The notes under the pieces: model-generated
Databases searched by the model: none
Told to the model about the DNA's origin: nothing
What the model saw: the letters and a program-made list of their open reading frames with translations, nothing else
Position numbers and translations under genes: made by a program
Source of the DNA: an uncultured Bacilli bacterium
GTDB taxonomy: Bacteria; Bacillota_I; Bacilli_A; RF39; UBA660
DNA length: 64,000 bases
NCBI GenBank assembly: GCA_934096945.1
Contig: CAKOND010000001.1
Span: 62,001-126,000, forward strand
Reading direction: 5' to 3'
Shown here: in pieces, positions 25,616 through 35,138 of the stretch
Numbering within the stretch: the first letter of the stretch is position 1
Layout: each line of letters begins with the position of its first letter

Positions 25616-28171
25616 TCACTTTGCCTCATACCAATTAGTGCCTGTATCAATTTCTACTTTTAAAGGTACATCTAGTTTATAAACATTTTCCATTTCTTCT
25701 TTAACTATTTTCTTTATTCTATCAAGTTCTTCATTTTTACAATCAATAACTATTTCATCATGAACTTGAAGAAGTATTTTACTAGTTATGCCTTCATCTT
25801 TAAATCTATTATAAACTTTAATCATGGCAAGTTTCATAATATCAGCACTAGTTCCTTGAATCGGAGTATTCATTGCCATTCTTTCTCCCATTTGTCTAAT
25901 CAAATAATTTGGATTATTAATTTCTTCGATAACTCTTCTTCTGCCAAATAGAGTTGTAACTCCACCAGTTTCTTTAGCTTCTTCTATTTTTTTATCTGTA
26001 TATTCTTTTATTTCTGGATAAAGTATATGGAATTTATCTATATAATCCTGAGCATCTTTCCTAGTTATATGTAAATTTTCACCTAACCCAAAGCCACTTA
26101 TACCATAAATTATACCAAATATTACAGCTTTAGCACATCTTCTCATTTGTTTTGTTACAGCTTCTTCAGGTACTCCGAATACTTCACTAGCTACATGGGT
26201 ATGAATATCTTCATCATTATTAAATGCATTCGTTAAACTTGGACATTTAGATAAAGATGCCATAACTCTTAATTCAACTTGGCTATAATCACTACTTAAG
26301 AAACAATCATTCTCTGGAACAAAAGCTTTTCTTATCTTTCTTCCAAGTTCTTCCCTTACAGGTATATTTTGTAAATTTGGATCAGTTGATGAAAGTCTTC
26401 CTGTTCTTGTTAAAGTTTGCTTATAAATTGTATGTATTTTTCCATCATCTAAAATATAGTTTGCTAAACCTTCAATATATGTACTTTTAAGCTTAGCCAA
26501 ATTTCTATATTCAAGTATTTTCTCTACAATTGGATGTTTATCAACTAATTTTTCTAAAACTTTAACATCGGTTTTATAACCTGTTTTATTTTTCTTACCC
26601 TTAGCTATTTCTAATTTTTCAAAAAGAATTTCTCCGAGCTGTTTTGGACTGCCAATATTAAATTTTTCTCCCGCTAGTTCATATATTTCTCTAGTTAAAA
26701 GTTCTATTTTTACTTCAAGTTCTAAAGACATATCTTTAAGTACGTCCTCTTTACAGATTATACCGGTAGTTTCCATATCAGCTAGAACTTTAACTAAAGG
26801 CATCTCTATATTTTCATATAATTTCATACATTTATTTTCTTCTAACTTTTTCTTATATTCATCATTATTATCATAAATAAATCTACTTCTTTTTATTACT
26901 TCCATTTCTATATTACTAAATTTATCCTTTTTCATATTTTCATAATATAGAAAATCTTCATTTGTTTGATTTGCCAAATATGCTAAATCATCTTTAATAT
27001 TTAAATTTAAAAGATATGCTTCAATCATTAAATCATCTACAAAATTTATATCTATTTTAAAACAACATAACACTTTTTTAGCATCATATCCTATTACATC
27101 AAAAGACTTTATTTCATTAAGTACACTTATTACATTCTCTTTTTCAACATAATAATTATTAAAACTATCACTTATACCCATTCCCAGTATATGCCCTATA
27201 TGATAGTTTTCATTATCAAGTATTACTTCAATTGCTATTTTTTCATCTAATTTAATATCTTTTATACTACTTATAGTTTTATATTCAAAGTTTTTTTCTT
27301 CTTTTTTTACTTCCATATTTTTTAAAAATGAAAAGAATTCTAAATCTTTAAAAAGTTCAACTAATTCATTAGTAACTTTTTGTTCATATTTTAAATCTTC
27401 CAAAACTATATTTAAAGGTACTTCTCTATATATAGTTGCTATTTTTTTACTTATAAAAGCCATTTCTTTATCATTTTCTAGCTTTTCTTTAGTTTTACCA
27501 GTTATTTTATCTATATTATCATATAAATTTTCTAAAGATTTATATTCTTGTAATAACTTTAAAGCTGTTTTTTCTCCGATACCTTTTACACCAGGAATGT
27601 TATCTGATGAATCCCCCATTAAAGCTTTTAGATCAATCATTCTAATTGGTTCAATACCATAATCTTGGACAAAAGTTTCATGATTATATCTAATAAAACC
27701 ACTTTGTTTTAAAAGTTTAACTTCTGTTTCATCACTAATTAACTGAAGTAAATCTTTATCACTTGATACTATAACTGATGCAAAATCTTGATCTTCTTCA
27801 GTCATTCTAACAATAGTACCTACGATATCATCCGCTTCATATGGGGCAAGTTCAAAATGTTTAATACCCATTTTATCAAGTATATCTCTAGCAATCGGCA
27901 TTTGTATTTTTAACTCGTGTGGAGTATCAATTCTACCTTCTTTATAAAAATCATACTCTTCTTTTCTAAAGTTTTTACCAATATCAAAAGCAACAGCCAT
28001 ATAACTTGGTTTTTCTTCCGCAATAATTTTATTCATCATTGAAACAAAGCCAAATAAAGCGTTTGTAGGAACCCCTTTAGAGTTTTTCATCATATTACCA
28101 GTATAAGCAGTTGCATAATAACTTCTAAACATTAAGTTATTTCCATCTATTAAAATAAGCTTTTTTACCAT
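25616..28171 (-). CDS. polA: DNA polymerase I
   Basis: 851 residues from the ATG at 28171 (AAGGGTG upstream). An N-terminal 5'-3' exonuclease (LILIDGNNLMFRSYYA, DSSDNIPGVKGIGEKTA) is followed by a degenerate proofreading domain that lacks the acidic metal residues, as in Bacillus relatives. The polymerase has motif A DYSQVELRVMA, the O-helix region RRCAKAVIFGIIYG and motif C QVHDEIVID. It ends with TGA after YEAK, which shows TGA is a stop here. Confidence 0.97.
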   Translation of the reverse strand: MVKKLILIDGNNLMFRSYYATAYTGNMMKNSKGVPTNALFGFVSMMNKIIAEEKPSYMAVAFDIGKNFRKEEYDFYKEGRIDTPHELKIQMPIARDILDKMGIKHFELAPYEADDIVGTIVRMTEEDQDFASVIVSSDKDLLQLISDETEVKLLKQSGFIRYNHETFVQDYGIEPIRMIDLKALMGDSSDNIPGVKGIGEKTALKLLQEYKSLENLYDNIDKITGKTKEKLENDKEMAFISKKIATIYREVPLNIVLEDLKYEQKVTNELVELFKDLEFFSFLKNMEVKKEEKNFEYKTISSIKDIKLDEKIAIEVILDNENYHIGHILGMGISDSFNNYYVEKENVISVLNEIKSFDVIGYDAKKVLCCFKIDINFVDDLMIEAYLLNLNIKDDLAYLANQTNEDFLYYENMKKDKFSNIEMEVIKRSRFIYDNNDEYKKKLEENKCMKLYENIEMPLVKVLADMETTGIICKEDVLKDMSLELEVKIELLTREIYELAGEKFNIGSPKQLGEILFEKLEIAKGKKNKTGYKTDVKVLEKLVDKHPIVEKILEYRNLAKLKSTYIEGLANYILDDGKIHTIYKQTLTRTGRLSSTDPNLQNIPVREELGRKIRKAFVPENDCFLSSDYSQVELRVMASLSKCPSLTNAFNNDEDIHTHVASEVFGVPEEAVTKQMRRCAKAVIFGIIYGISGFGLGENLHITRKDAQDYIDKFHILYPEIKEYTDKKIEEAKETGGVTTLFGRRRVIEEINNPNYLIRQMGERMAMNTPIQGTSADIMKLAMIKVYNRFKDEGITSKILLQVHDEIVIDCKNEELDRIKKIVKEEMENVYKLDVPLKVEIDTGTNWYEAK

Positions 28172-28203
28172 TTCAATCACCCTTAAATATATGATACCAT
28201 TTT

Positions 28204-28236
28204 ATTCTAAAAAAAGCTATTCTTTTATAGAATAAC
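28204..28236 (-). terminator. Terminator of the surface-protein gene
   Basis: On the minus strand AGTTATTCT and AGAATAGCT pair and run into seven T, just after the stop codon. Confidence 0.75.
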
Positions 28237-28238
28237 TT

Positions 28239-29735
28239 TTAATTTATCAAAATCGGATCAGATTTAGTTCCAGATCCTCCGGCATAGGTTACAGAAGACA
28301 AAAGACTGAAGGACGGACGAACCTCATATGAAGCCATCACGCGGTCGAAACTCAAATTGCCAAAGGTAATCACACAAGACTCATTATCCGAAGCGCCCGC
28401 CATACGGGAAATTGTCCATTCAAATGAGCCTATATATAACCAATTTATGGTTTTTATTGCTACTCCATTGTCATCGTTTCCATCATAATTATTTAATGTT
28501 TTTGACCATGCACTTGGGGCTGCAGCAAATCCATAATCATTTGCATACATTAAACCTATTTTCGCACTATATTCTGTTTCTCCAGTTGTTGAATAATCAC
28601 CTGGATCAGGATTTACTATTTCATTTTGATAAGCTGTTGCTGGAACAGCATTTCCTACGTTTGCCCATTCATTTCCTCCGACTTTCCATGTTGTTGTTGC
28701 TATTTTGTTCGTTAGTGTTCCTAAACTTGGTAAATATGTTTCTTTTAAATATGTATTTAAACTTGATGTTGACCATGTATTTGATCCATTACTGTCCCAT
28801 GCCATATATCCTCCTATTGGCTTTGCTCTAATTACTTTCACTTGGTCTCCAAATAATCCAATTATTCTGAATAGATTTGCATCTGGACATGGAATTGTAT
28901 TTGTTCCTAAACATATAAAATTATTTACTGCATCACTAGCGCCTGCATATCTATATGAGCCATCATTTATGCCATTTGCAAGTGTTCCATCATGATGATA
29001 TAAATTTGTAAATTTTAAATTTCCAATATCTCCTAAAGTTATTAAACAATTGACTAAATTATTATTACTAGAACACACATCAGAAATAAAAGCTTTTATT
29101 TGTTCCTTTTGTATCATTACATTTGCACTCATACTTTTACCTGCATTTGCATTTTGATTTTCATCATAGTTTACAAATGTTATTGTTATATTCCATTTTT
29201 CTTCTTTACTTGAAGTTGTTGTTATTTCTCTATTATTAAATAGTGTTATAAGTCCTGATTTATTTGTTATATCATATCCTGATACTTGAGTATTATTTGC
29301 TCCGGTTACTATGACATGATTAAGTGTACTTATATCTGTTACTTCTGTTCCACTACTATCCTTTACTGTCATTATTATTTCTGGTGTATTTTCATCTATT
29401 GAATGTGTAAATGTATTATTTTCTATATTCAAATACAAATAATAATGTTCTGTTGCAGTATTTGTCTTATTATTTGCTGTAAGTTTAGCACTTGCATATG
29501 TACTTCCTGTTTGATTACCTGCACCACTTGCAAAGTTATCTTGATTTATACTAAATGATATTTGACTACCTGTTGCAAATGTAAATGTATCTACAGTATT
29601 AGCATTAATCTTAATATCAGCTGCAGCTGGATCTCCCACTTGGGCAGTAAAATACGCATATGTTGCTGATATAACTGTAAGAGCGAGTGCAATTATTGCT
29701 ACTATACCTACTATTTTTGTCTTCTTATTTTCCAT
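28239..29735 (-). CDS. Secreted TasA/camelysin-like surface protein with a C-terminal lectin-fold-like domain
   Basis: 498 residues. Signal-anchor: KKTKIVGIVAIIALALTVIS then ATYAYFTAQ, the start typical of TasA/CalY and SipW-substrate proteins. Residues ~35-220 are Thr/Asn-rich strands. From ~245 onward the protein resembles FISUMP/C-type-lectin-like domains, ending in INWLYIGSFEWTISR, a variable stretch, VRPSFSLLSSV and a GSGTKSDPILIN tail. Bases 28255-28432, coding the last ~64 residues, are about 45% GC against about 27% in the 60 bases before, with codons (GCG, GGC, CGC, TTC) rare elsewhere here. That cassette matches the position and type of variable regions in diversity-generating retroelement targets. 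GGAG precedes the ATG. Confidence 0.75.
   Translation of the reverse strand: MENKKTKIVGIVAIIALALTVISATYAYFTAQVGDPAAADIKINANTVDTFTFATGSQISFSINQDNFASGAGNQTGSTYASAKLTANNKTNTATEHYYLYLNIENNTFTHSIDENTPEIIMTVKDSSGTEVTDISTLNHVIVTGANNTQVSGYDITNKSGLITLFNNREITTTSSKEEKWNITITFVNYDENQNANAGKSMSANVMIQKEQIKAFISDVCSSNNNLVNCLITLGDIGNLKFTNLYHHDGTLANGINDGSYRYAGASDAVNNFICLGTNTIPCPDANLFRIIGLFGDQVKVIRAKPIGGYMAWDSNGSNTWSTSSLNTYLKETYLPSLGTLTNKIATTTWKVGGNEWANVGNAVPATAYQNEIVNPDPGDYSTTGETEYSAKIGLMYANDYGFAAAPSAWSKTLNNYDGNDDNGVAIKTINWLYIGSFEWTISRMAGASDNESCVITFGNLSFDRVMASYEVRPSFSLLSSVTYAGGSGTKSDPILIN
28255..28432 (-). other. GC-rich 3' cassette of the surface-protein gene (candidate variable region)
   Basis: By count 28261-28440 holds 81 G or C of 180 (45%); 28441-28500 holds 16 of 60 (27%). 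The change is abrupt and inside one open frame. It codes the stretch from WTISR through VRPSFSLLSS to the end. No reverse transcriptase or template repeat was found in the window. Confidence 0.6.
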
Positions 29736-29857
29736 AAAATTACTCCAATCTTTATTATGTATATCTTATAATAATTTTACTATAAAACATCAAAATAGTA
29801 AATAAAAAAATAATACCAATGTAACCATATAACCCATCACACCAATATTAAAAACAA

Positions 29858-29892
29858 AAAATTGCCAGTTAAAAACAAGCAACTTTTCTTTA
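29858..29892 (-). terminator. Terminator of the sigma-factor gene
   Basis: On the minus strand AAGTTGC and GCAATTT pair across a U-rich loop and run into T's, just after the stop. Confidence 0.55.
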
Positions 29893-29895
29893 TCC

Positions 29896-32043
29896 CTAAC
29901 TTTTAGCTCTAACTAAAGCATCATCTTTAGTAATTAATCGAGCATCTTTATATTTTGCTTTATATGTATCAATTAGCATATCAAGTATTGCCATTCCACT
30001 ATCTAAAGCACTATTTACTTCTTGAACACTTGTATTAAACATTTGTGCTATTTCACTTATTGAATGTATTTTACTATCATAAACACCCGTTTTAAGTTCC
30101 AAAATCATTCTAATATTTTTAGGAAGTAAACCAATAGCTTCTTTAAAATATCTATTGACACTTGATGATTCTTCCAAAAGCTTATCAGCTACTATCTTTA
30201 TATTTTTTTCATCAATAATATTTTTATTATTTTTTATAGCTATTTGTTCCTCACATATTCTAATAGCATCATCAAGTAGTTCAATAGCATCATATGATAA
30301 TAATGCAAAATTACATAAATTAAAACCTTTAAATCCAAAAGTTTTAACTAATATATTATAATAATGACTATCTTTAGCAAATAAATTCAAAACCCAATAA
30401 GTAGTATCAGCATCACACTTTAAAATATCTTTAAGTGACTTACCACTCCACTGTTCTTTTACACAAGCTAAATGTTTATCATAAGTTCTAATTAGATCAT
30501 CAATTATACCAATTAAAATTGATACTTCACTATCCACAAAAATATCTTCTGCAAAAACTTTATTTAAAGCAACACCAAAATACTTAACAAGTAACTCTTT
30601 CTTTTTCATATTAAGACTTCGATAATATTTTAAAACATAAATAGAATTTATACCTGTAATTTTTGCTATTGTTTTTCCCTTCAACGGACACTTTCTAAAT
30701 TTATTTTTATTTTTAAAATTAGAAACAAAACCATAAAACATTAATCTACTACTTAAGCTTACATGAGTAAAATCAGCAGGATCTTCTAAATCATTTCCAA
30801 ATATTTTCATTAATAAATCATCACGTCTTGTAATTTTAAATTTTCTAAATTCTTCTTCAGTTAATTCAAGTATTTCTTTTAAATACACACCCTCATATTC
30901 TTCTTTTCCTTCTTTACATTTTGTATTTAAATTTGGTAATTTTACCTTCTTACTTACACATCTTTTCATCTTTTTAAACGCTTTATTCTGAATTTGATGC
31001 ACTCTCGTAGAACTTACTCCAAGACTTTTAGCAACTTGTTCTATACTTTTAATTTCTCCCTTAAAACCAAAGCGACTCATAATTATCATTTTTTCTCTAT
31101 CGTCTAAAACACTTAACATTTCTTTTACTATTTCTTTATCTACTTTTTGAAATAAAGCTTCTTCTGGTGTTAATGTGTCTTTATCTTCAATAATATCTTG
31201 CAAAGTTATATCATCATCTTCATACACTTTACGATCAAGTGACAACACATCATTATCATATGATAATACAGTTTTTATTTTTTCTTCAGATAAACCCAAA
31301 GCATTTGCTAATTCCATATTAGTGGGAAACCTTCCTAAAACCAGAAGCATTTTACTTCTTTCTTCTCTAATTGCATTTAAAACCTTTACATAATTTGGTG
31401 ATTTTACAATTAAACTACTATTAGCATCTATAGCATTTTTCATCTTTCTTTGAATAGCAACATAAGCATACGTACTAAAACTAGTATTTAAAGATAAGTC
31501 ATAGTGCATTATTGCTCTCATTAAACCTAAACTTCCTTCTTGAATTAAATCAAGTAAATCAAGTCCAAGATGAGCATATCTATTAGCAACAAATGCCACA
31601 AGATGTAAATTACCTATAAGAACTTTATCACGATAATAACACATCTTTACTTCATCTTTAGTAACATTATTATGATACTGACAAAGTTCAATATATTTAA
31701 TAGTTTCTTCTCTACTTAAAATAGGCATTTGTTTTAAATCACTAAAAAATAAATCATATGCACTCATCCCACTAGTTTGATTATCTACTTTAGTATTAAT
31801 AGCTTGTAATTCTGCATATCTAATTAACACTAAACTATCTTCTTCATTATAAGCATCAATTATTTTTTCCAATGTATTTTCTTTACTCATTATTACTTCA
31901 AAATAGCCATTTATAATAGAACTTTCCCCAATTACTTTTCTAAAATCTTCATCACTTAGATCCTTAAGCATCGCTAAAGAAAATGTTTTATTATTAATAC
32001 AATTTTCCCAATTAATTATACTACTTCTTAAATTATTACTCAT
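29896..32043 (-). CDS. Sigma-70 family factor with a long multi-module C-terminal extension
   Basis: 715 residues from the ATG at 32043 (GGGGGTT upstream). After ~90 unfamiliar residues comes a full sigma core: region 1.2 (SAYDLFFSDLKQMPILSREE), 2 (DLLDLIQEGSLGLMRAI, TSFSTYAYVAIQRKM), 3 (RFPTNMELANALGLSEEKI) and 4 (DDREKMIIMSRFG... SIEQVAKSLGVSSTRVHQIQ), ending near residue 365. The remaining ~350 residues are extra. Three degenerate repeats of a 'GK(S/T)-hydrophobic-(K/A)-x-I ... LL.KxFG' module occur at about 384-416, 455-490 and 533-570. A second sigma-4-like HTH follows at about 637-688 (LPKNIRMILELKTG, SISEIAQMFNTSVQEV). Group 3-type sigma factors are usually 240-350 residues. It may be an alternative sigma factor; targets unknown. 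Confidence 0.85.
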   Translation of the reverse strand: MSNNLRSSIINWENCINNKTFSLAMLKDLSDEDFRKVIGESSIINGYFEVIMSKENTLEKIIDAYNEEDSLVLIRYAELQAINTKVDNQTSGMSAYDLFFSDLKQMPILSREETIKYIELCQYHNNVTKDEVKMCYYRDKVLIGNLHLVAFVANRYAHLGLDLLDLIQEGSLGLMRAIMHYDLSLNTSFSTYAYVAIQRKMKNAIDANSSLIVKSPNYVKVLNAIREERSKMLLVLGRFPTNMELANALGLSEEKIKTVLSYDNDVLSLDRKVYEDDDITLQDIIEDKDTLTPEEALFQKVDKEIVKEMLSVLDDREKMIIMSRFGFKGEIKSIEQVAKSLGVSSTRVHQIQNKAFKKMKRCVSKKVKLPNLNTKCKEGKEEYEGVYLKEILELTEEEFRKFKITRRDDLLMKIFGNDLEDPADFTHVSLSSRLMFYGFVSNFKNKNKFRKCPLKGKTIAKITGINSIYVLKYYRSLNMKKKELLVKYFGVALNKVFAEDIFVDSEVSILIGIIDDLIRTYDKHLACVKEQWSGKSLKDILKCDADTTYWVLNLFAKDSHYYNILVKTFGFKGFNLCNFALLSYDAIELLDDAIRICEEQIAIKNNKNIIDEKNIKIVADKLLEESSSVNRYFKEAIGLLPKNIRMILELKTGVYDSKIHSISEIAQMFNTSVQEVNSALDSGMAILDMLIDTYKAKYKDARLITKDDALVRAKS

Positions 32044-32149
32044 AATAACCCCCATTTGTGCTTAATATTTTACCACATTTTTAAAAAAATGCAACAAAAA
32101 AAGTCAAATAATTTTGGCCTCTTATAGGTTATTATTCAATAAATTTATA

Positions 32150-32517
32150 CTTTTACTAAAAAAGCAACAATGTTATTACCATTAAGTTTAAATGTGATTA
32201 GTTTCTTACTATTGTCGACAGTAACTTTTGTAGCCAAAGAGAAACTTTGATTTTTTTCGTCAAAAATTAATATTTAATAATTTGAAATCATTGAACTCAT
32301 AAATGTCAAACTCACAGTCACATTAGACATAGATACTTATATCATCACCAGTTGTAAAAGTAAATACATCTGTTGTATAGGTTGTTACATTTAAATTGGC
32401 TGATGCAGGATTTCCGCCTTGAGCTGTGAAATATGCGAAAGCAGCTCCAATTAATAACAACACAAATGTTGTTATAGCTACTACACTTAACACTATTGTT
32501 TTTTTCTTATTTTCCAT
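32150..32517 (-). pseudogene. Decayed TasA/camelysin-like surface-protein gene, N-terminal part
   Basis: The intact start (MENKKKTIVLSVVAITTF, then AYFTAQGGNPASANLNV and DVFTFTTGDDISI) parallels the gene at 28239-29735 nearly residue for residue, with GGAG upstream. A stop follows at codon 65. Past it, another frame continues the similarity (SLATKVTVDNSKKLITF against SAKLTANNKTNTATEHY) and then ends. The C-terminal domain is missing. It faces the XRE gene across two palindromes and still has a good promoter. Confidence 0.7.
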
Positions 32518-32531
32518 AAATTCAATACTCC

Positions 32532-32558
32532 TTATAAGGTATTATTAATACCTTATAA
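32532..32558. promoter_or_regulatory. Operator 1: perfect 12-bp inverted repeat
   Basis: TTATAAGGTATT-ATT-AATACCTTATAA. The core GGTATT-N3-AATACC is shared with operator 2, 44 bp away centre to centre. It lies between the minus-strand promoter and the pseudogene's ribosome site, so a bound repressor would block that transcript. Confidence 0.7.
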
Positions 32559-32562
32559 ATAA

Positions 32563-32592
32563 ATTATATAAAAATCTAACGGGTATTGTAAA
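32563..32592 (-). promoter_or_regulatory. Promoter of the decayed surface-protein gene
   Basis: On the minus strand TTTACA, an 18-base spacer and TATAAT. The -35 lies inside operator 2. Confidence 0.65.
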
Positions 32593-32600
32593 TACCCGTT
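32578..32600. promoter_or_regulatory. Operator 2: perfect 10-bp inverted repeat
   Basis: AACGGGTATT-GTA-AATACCCGTT, same GGTATT-N3-AATACC core as operator 1. It covers the -35 of the minus-strand promoter and lies about 50 bases before the XRE start, so it can serve both directions. Confidence 0.7.
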
Positions 32601-32649
32601 TGGATATATTTACATATATTTCATTTATAATAAAGTTGTGAGGTAAAAT

Positions 32650-32868
32650 ATGAAATTAAAAGCAAATAAATATGAACACAAAGATATAATGAAAATAGTT
32701 AGAGAATGGACAAATAAAACCCAAAAAGAATTTGGTGAAGATGTAAAAAAATCCAATGAATGGGTAAAAGCCAATGAAACAGGTAAAACTAATTATTATT
32801 TTAAAGATTTATTAAATATTTGTAAAAAGAATAACATTGATATAACTTTTAGCAAAGATGAAAAATGA
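32650..32868 (+). CDS. Small XRE/Cro-like HTH regulator
   Basis: 72 residues. The pattern KDIMKIVREWTNKTQKEFGE, a turn, then NEWVKANETGKTNYYFKDLL and ICKKNNIDITF is the five-helix lambda-repressor-like fold with the recognition helix around residues 33-45. GTGAGG precedes the ATG. It is transcribed away from the decayed surface-protein gene, with two matched palindromes between. The likely role is repression of that gene and of itself. Confidence 0.75.
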   Translation: MKLKANKYEHKDIMKIVREWTNKTQKEFGEDVKKSNEWVKANETGKTNYYFKDLLNICKKNNIDITFSKDEK

Positions 32869-32895
32869 CTACTTGAAATCACAAGCAGTCATTTT
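32861..32895. terminator. Bidirectional terminator between the XRE and ABC permease genes
   Basis: AAAATGACT(A/G)CTTG inverted around a six-base loop, with A/T tracts on both sides; it serves both converging genes. Confidence 0.75.
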
Positions 32896-32898
32896 AAT

Positions 32899-34176
32899 TT
32901 AATTTTTAATTGACTTTTTAAATCTATCCCAAACTTTATCAGTTGAATAATTTAAAATACCATTTTTATATACTTTCAAACCTTTTTTAAGAAGAATATA
33001 GATAAATAATATCATTACTATTATTGATATAATAATATCAAGTAAACTAACTTCACCGATTATATAAAGTGTTGGTGATAAAAATGCTGATAAGAATGGA
33101 ACATAAGATAAAACATGTATTAAAGTTGAACCATTAAATAATGATGCAGATATAGATAAATAATAACCTACAACTGAAATAAGCATAACTGGTGTTTGAA
33201 GTTGATTAAAGTCTTCAATATTAACTGTCATAGATGCTAGCACTCCAGAAAGTATAGCATAAGCTAAAAATGATAAAAGCATAAGAATTAAAGCTGTTGG
33301 AACTAAAACAAGCAATTTATCTTTTAATATTGATAAATCTAGATTACCAACAAGACTACTAATTAAATCTAAAGCTGAAGTACCAGTTACATACTTATTA
33401 ATTAATAAACCTATAAAAGCAAAAACAATTAATAAAGCACCTTGAGTAATAACAAATATATTACTTGCTAAAACTTTAGAAAACAAATGCATTTTAGGAC
33501 TTACATTAGAAATAATTATTTCCATGCTTCTCGTTGTTTTTTCTTCACAAATTTCTCCTCCAACCATTTGGACTAAAAACACAACAAGCATAAAGAACGG
33601 AAGAATTAAAGTTGGAAATACACTATTCATAACAATAGTCATATTTTCAGAAGCACTACCTTGATCACTAAGAATTGTTCTTTCCACTGTAGCGGGACTA
33701 GAAATACTAGCAAGAATTTCTGGGCTAACATTTGATTTAATCATACCAAGGGTACTTTTAGAACTATTTAAACTACTAATAATTATTTGATATAAACCAT
33801 TATCAATAGTTTCATTACTAATTATTTCACTTTTTAAATATTCTTTATCGTCTTCATTTAGAACCACTATTACTTCATTATCTTTTAAATTTTTACTAAG
33901 TTCTTCTTTAGAACTTTCTCCACGTTTTATTTCAAGTAATTTATCTTCATCTAAAGCTTCAATTGTGCCTTTAAACACATCATAAACTCCAGCATTATCA
34001 ATTGCATATATAGTTAAATTTTCAGAAAAATCTCCTCCAAAGAACTTAACTATAGAATTAATATTTATAATTGCAATGATAACTAGAGCAAGAATTATAT
34101 TAGTTGCTACAAACCATTTTGAACCAATTTTCTTTTTTAAACTAACCTTTGTTAAATACCAAAACTTCTTATTCAT
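32899..34176 (-). CDS. ABC-2 type permease, NatB/YhaP-like
   Basis: 425 residues from the ATG at 34176, behind GGAGG. One membrane helix near the N-terminus (about residues 20-40), a large extracytoplasmic loop of about 140 residues, then five or six helices; GGEICEEKTTRSMEIIISNVSP is the coupling segment typical of NatB-type exporters. It overlaps the end of the ATPase gene by 8 bases and so is coupled to it. Related pairs export sodium or antimicrobial compounds; the substrate here is unknown. Confidence 0.88.
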   Translation of the reverse strand: MNKKFWYLTKVSLKKKIGSKWFVATNIILALVIIAIININSIVKFFGGDFSENLTIYAIDNAGVYDVFKGTIEALDEDKLLEIKRGESSKEELSKNLKDNEVIVVLNEDDKEYLKSEIISNETIDNGLYQIIISSLNSSKSTLGMIKSNVSPEILASISSPATVERTILSDQGSASENMTIVMNSVFPTLILPFFMLVVFLVQMVGGEICEEKTTRSMEIIISNVSPKMHLFSKVLASNIFVITQGALLIVFAFIGLLINKYVTGTSALDLISSLVGNLDLSILKDKLLVLVPTALILMLLSFLAYAILSGVLASMTVNIEDFNQLQTPVMLISVVGYYLSISASLFNGSTLIHVLSYVPFLSAFLSPTLYIIGEVSLLDIIISIIVMILFIYILLKKGLKVYKNGILNYSTDKVWDRFKKSIKN

Positions 34177-35065
34177 TTTTACCTCCGACATAATGGATAA
34201 ATATTTCATTTAAACTAGCATCTGCCACTACATATTTTGTTATATTAAAGTTTTTAATAACATCAAATACTTCTTTTGATACACTGGCATCTTTAATATG
34301 TACAACATACTCATTTGCTTTTTCTTCGACCTCTTCCACTCCATTTATTTTTTCTAGTTTTTCAACAGGAATATTATCACCTTTTATTTGAATATTCTTT
34401 TTAGCATAATTTTCTTTTATTTCATTTAAATTACCATTTATAACTGCTTTACCATGAACTAAAATAATAAGTTCTTCACAAAAGTCTTCAATGTATTCCA
34501 TTTGGTGTGATGAAAATATAATTGAACATCCCTTTTTTTGTAAATCTTTAACAGCATCTTTTAATAATCCTACATTTATTGGATCTAAACCTGTAAATGG
34601 CTCATCTAATATAAGAAGTTTGGGTTCATTTATAACTGCGGATATAAATTGTATTTTTTGTTGATTACCTTTAGAAAGTTCTTTTATCTTTTTAAATTTA
34701 TAGTTCTTTATTTCAAATCTATCCAACCAATAATCAAGTTTTTTATTAATTTTTTCTTTATCCATACCTTTCAAAGTACCATAAAACTCAATCATTTCAT
34801 AAACAGTAAGTTTAGTAAGTAAACTTCGCTCTTCTGTAACAAATCCTATCTTATCAGTTTCTTTATAATCGATTTTTTTACCATCTAAAGTGATAGTTCC
34901 TTTGTCTGGTTCCAAAAGTCCCATTATCATTCTAAATGTTGTAGTTTTACCTGCCCCATTTTCACCAAGAAGTCCAAAAATTTTACCATCTTTAACTGTA
35001 AAAGATAAATCATCTACAGCAACTAGACTTCCATATGTTTTTCTAACATTTTCTAACTTTAACAT
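34169..35065 (-). CDS. ABC transporter ATPase, NatA/YhaQ-like
   Basis: 298 residues from the ATG at 35065 (GAGG upstream). Walker A GLLGENGAGKTTTFRMI, signature LSKGNQQKIQFI (the SKGNQQK form typical of the NatA branch), Walker B LLILDEPFTGLD and switch His in IIFSSHQME. The C-terminal ~80 residues, after the ATPase core, match the regulatory tail of this branch. Forms a two-gene operon with the permease. Confidence 0.93.
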   Translation of the reverse strand: MLKLENVRKTYGSLVAVDDLSFTVKDGKIFGLLGENGAGKTTTFRMIMGLLEPDKGTITLDGKKIDYKETDKIGFVTEERSLLTKLTVYEMIEFYGTLKGMDKEKINKKLDYWLDRFEIKNYKFKKIKELSKGNQQKIQFISAVINEPKLLILDEPFTGLDPINVGLLKDAVKDLQKKGCSIIFSSHQMEYIEDFCEELIILVHGKAVINGNLNEIKENYAKKNIQIKGDNIPVEKLEKINGVEEVEEKANEYVVHIKDASVSKEVFDVIKNFNITKYVVADASLNEIFIHYVGGKNE

Positions 35066-35138
35066 ATTAACCTCATTTCTTAACAAAATTATATAACAAA
35101 TTAATATGAAAATAAAGATATAATTTAGCTTTCATTTC

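Noticed and set aside
28239..29735. A complete diversity-generating retroelement
   Set aside because: No reverse transcriptase, accessory protein or template repeat is present in the 64 kb, so only a target-like tail can be claimed.
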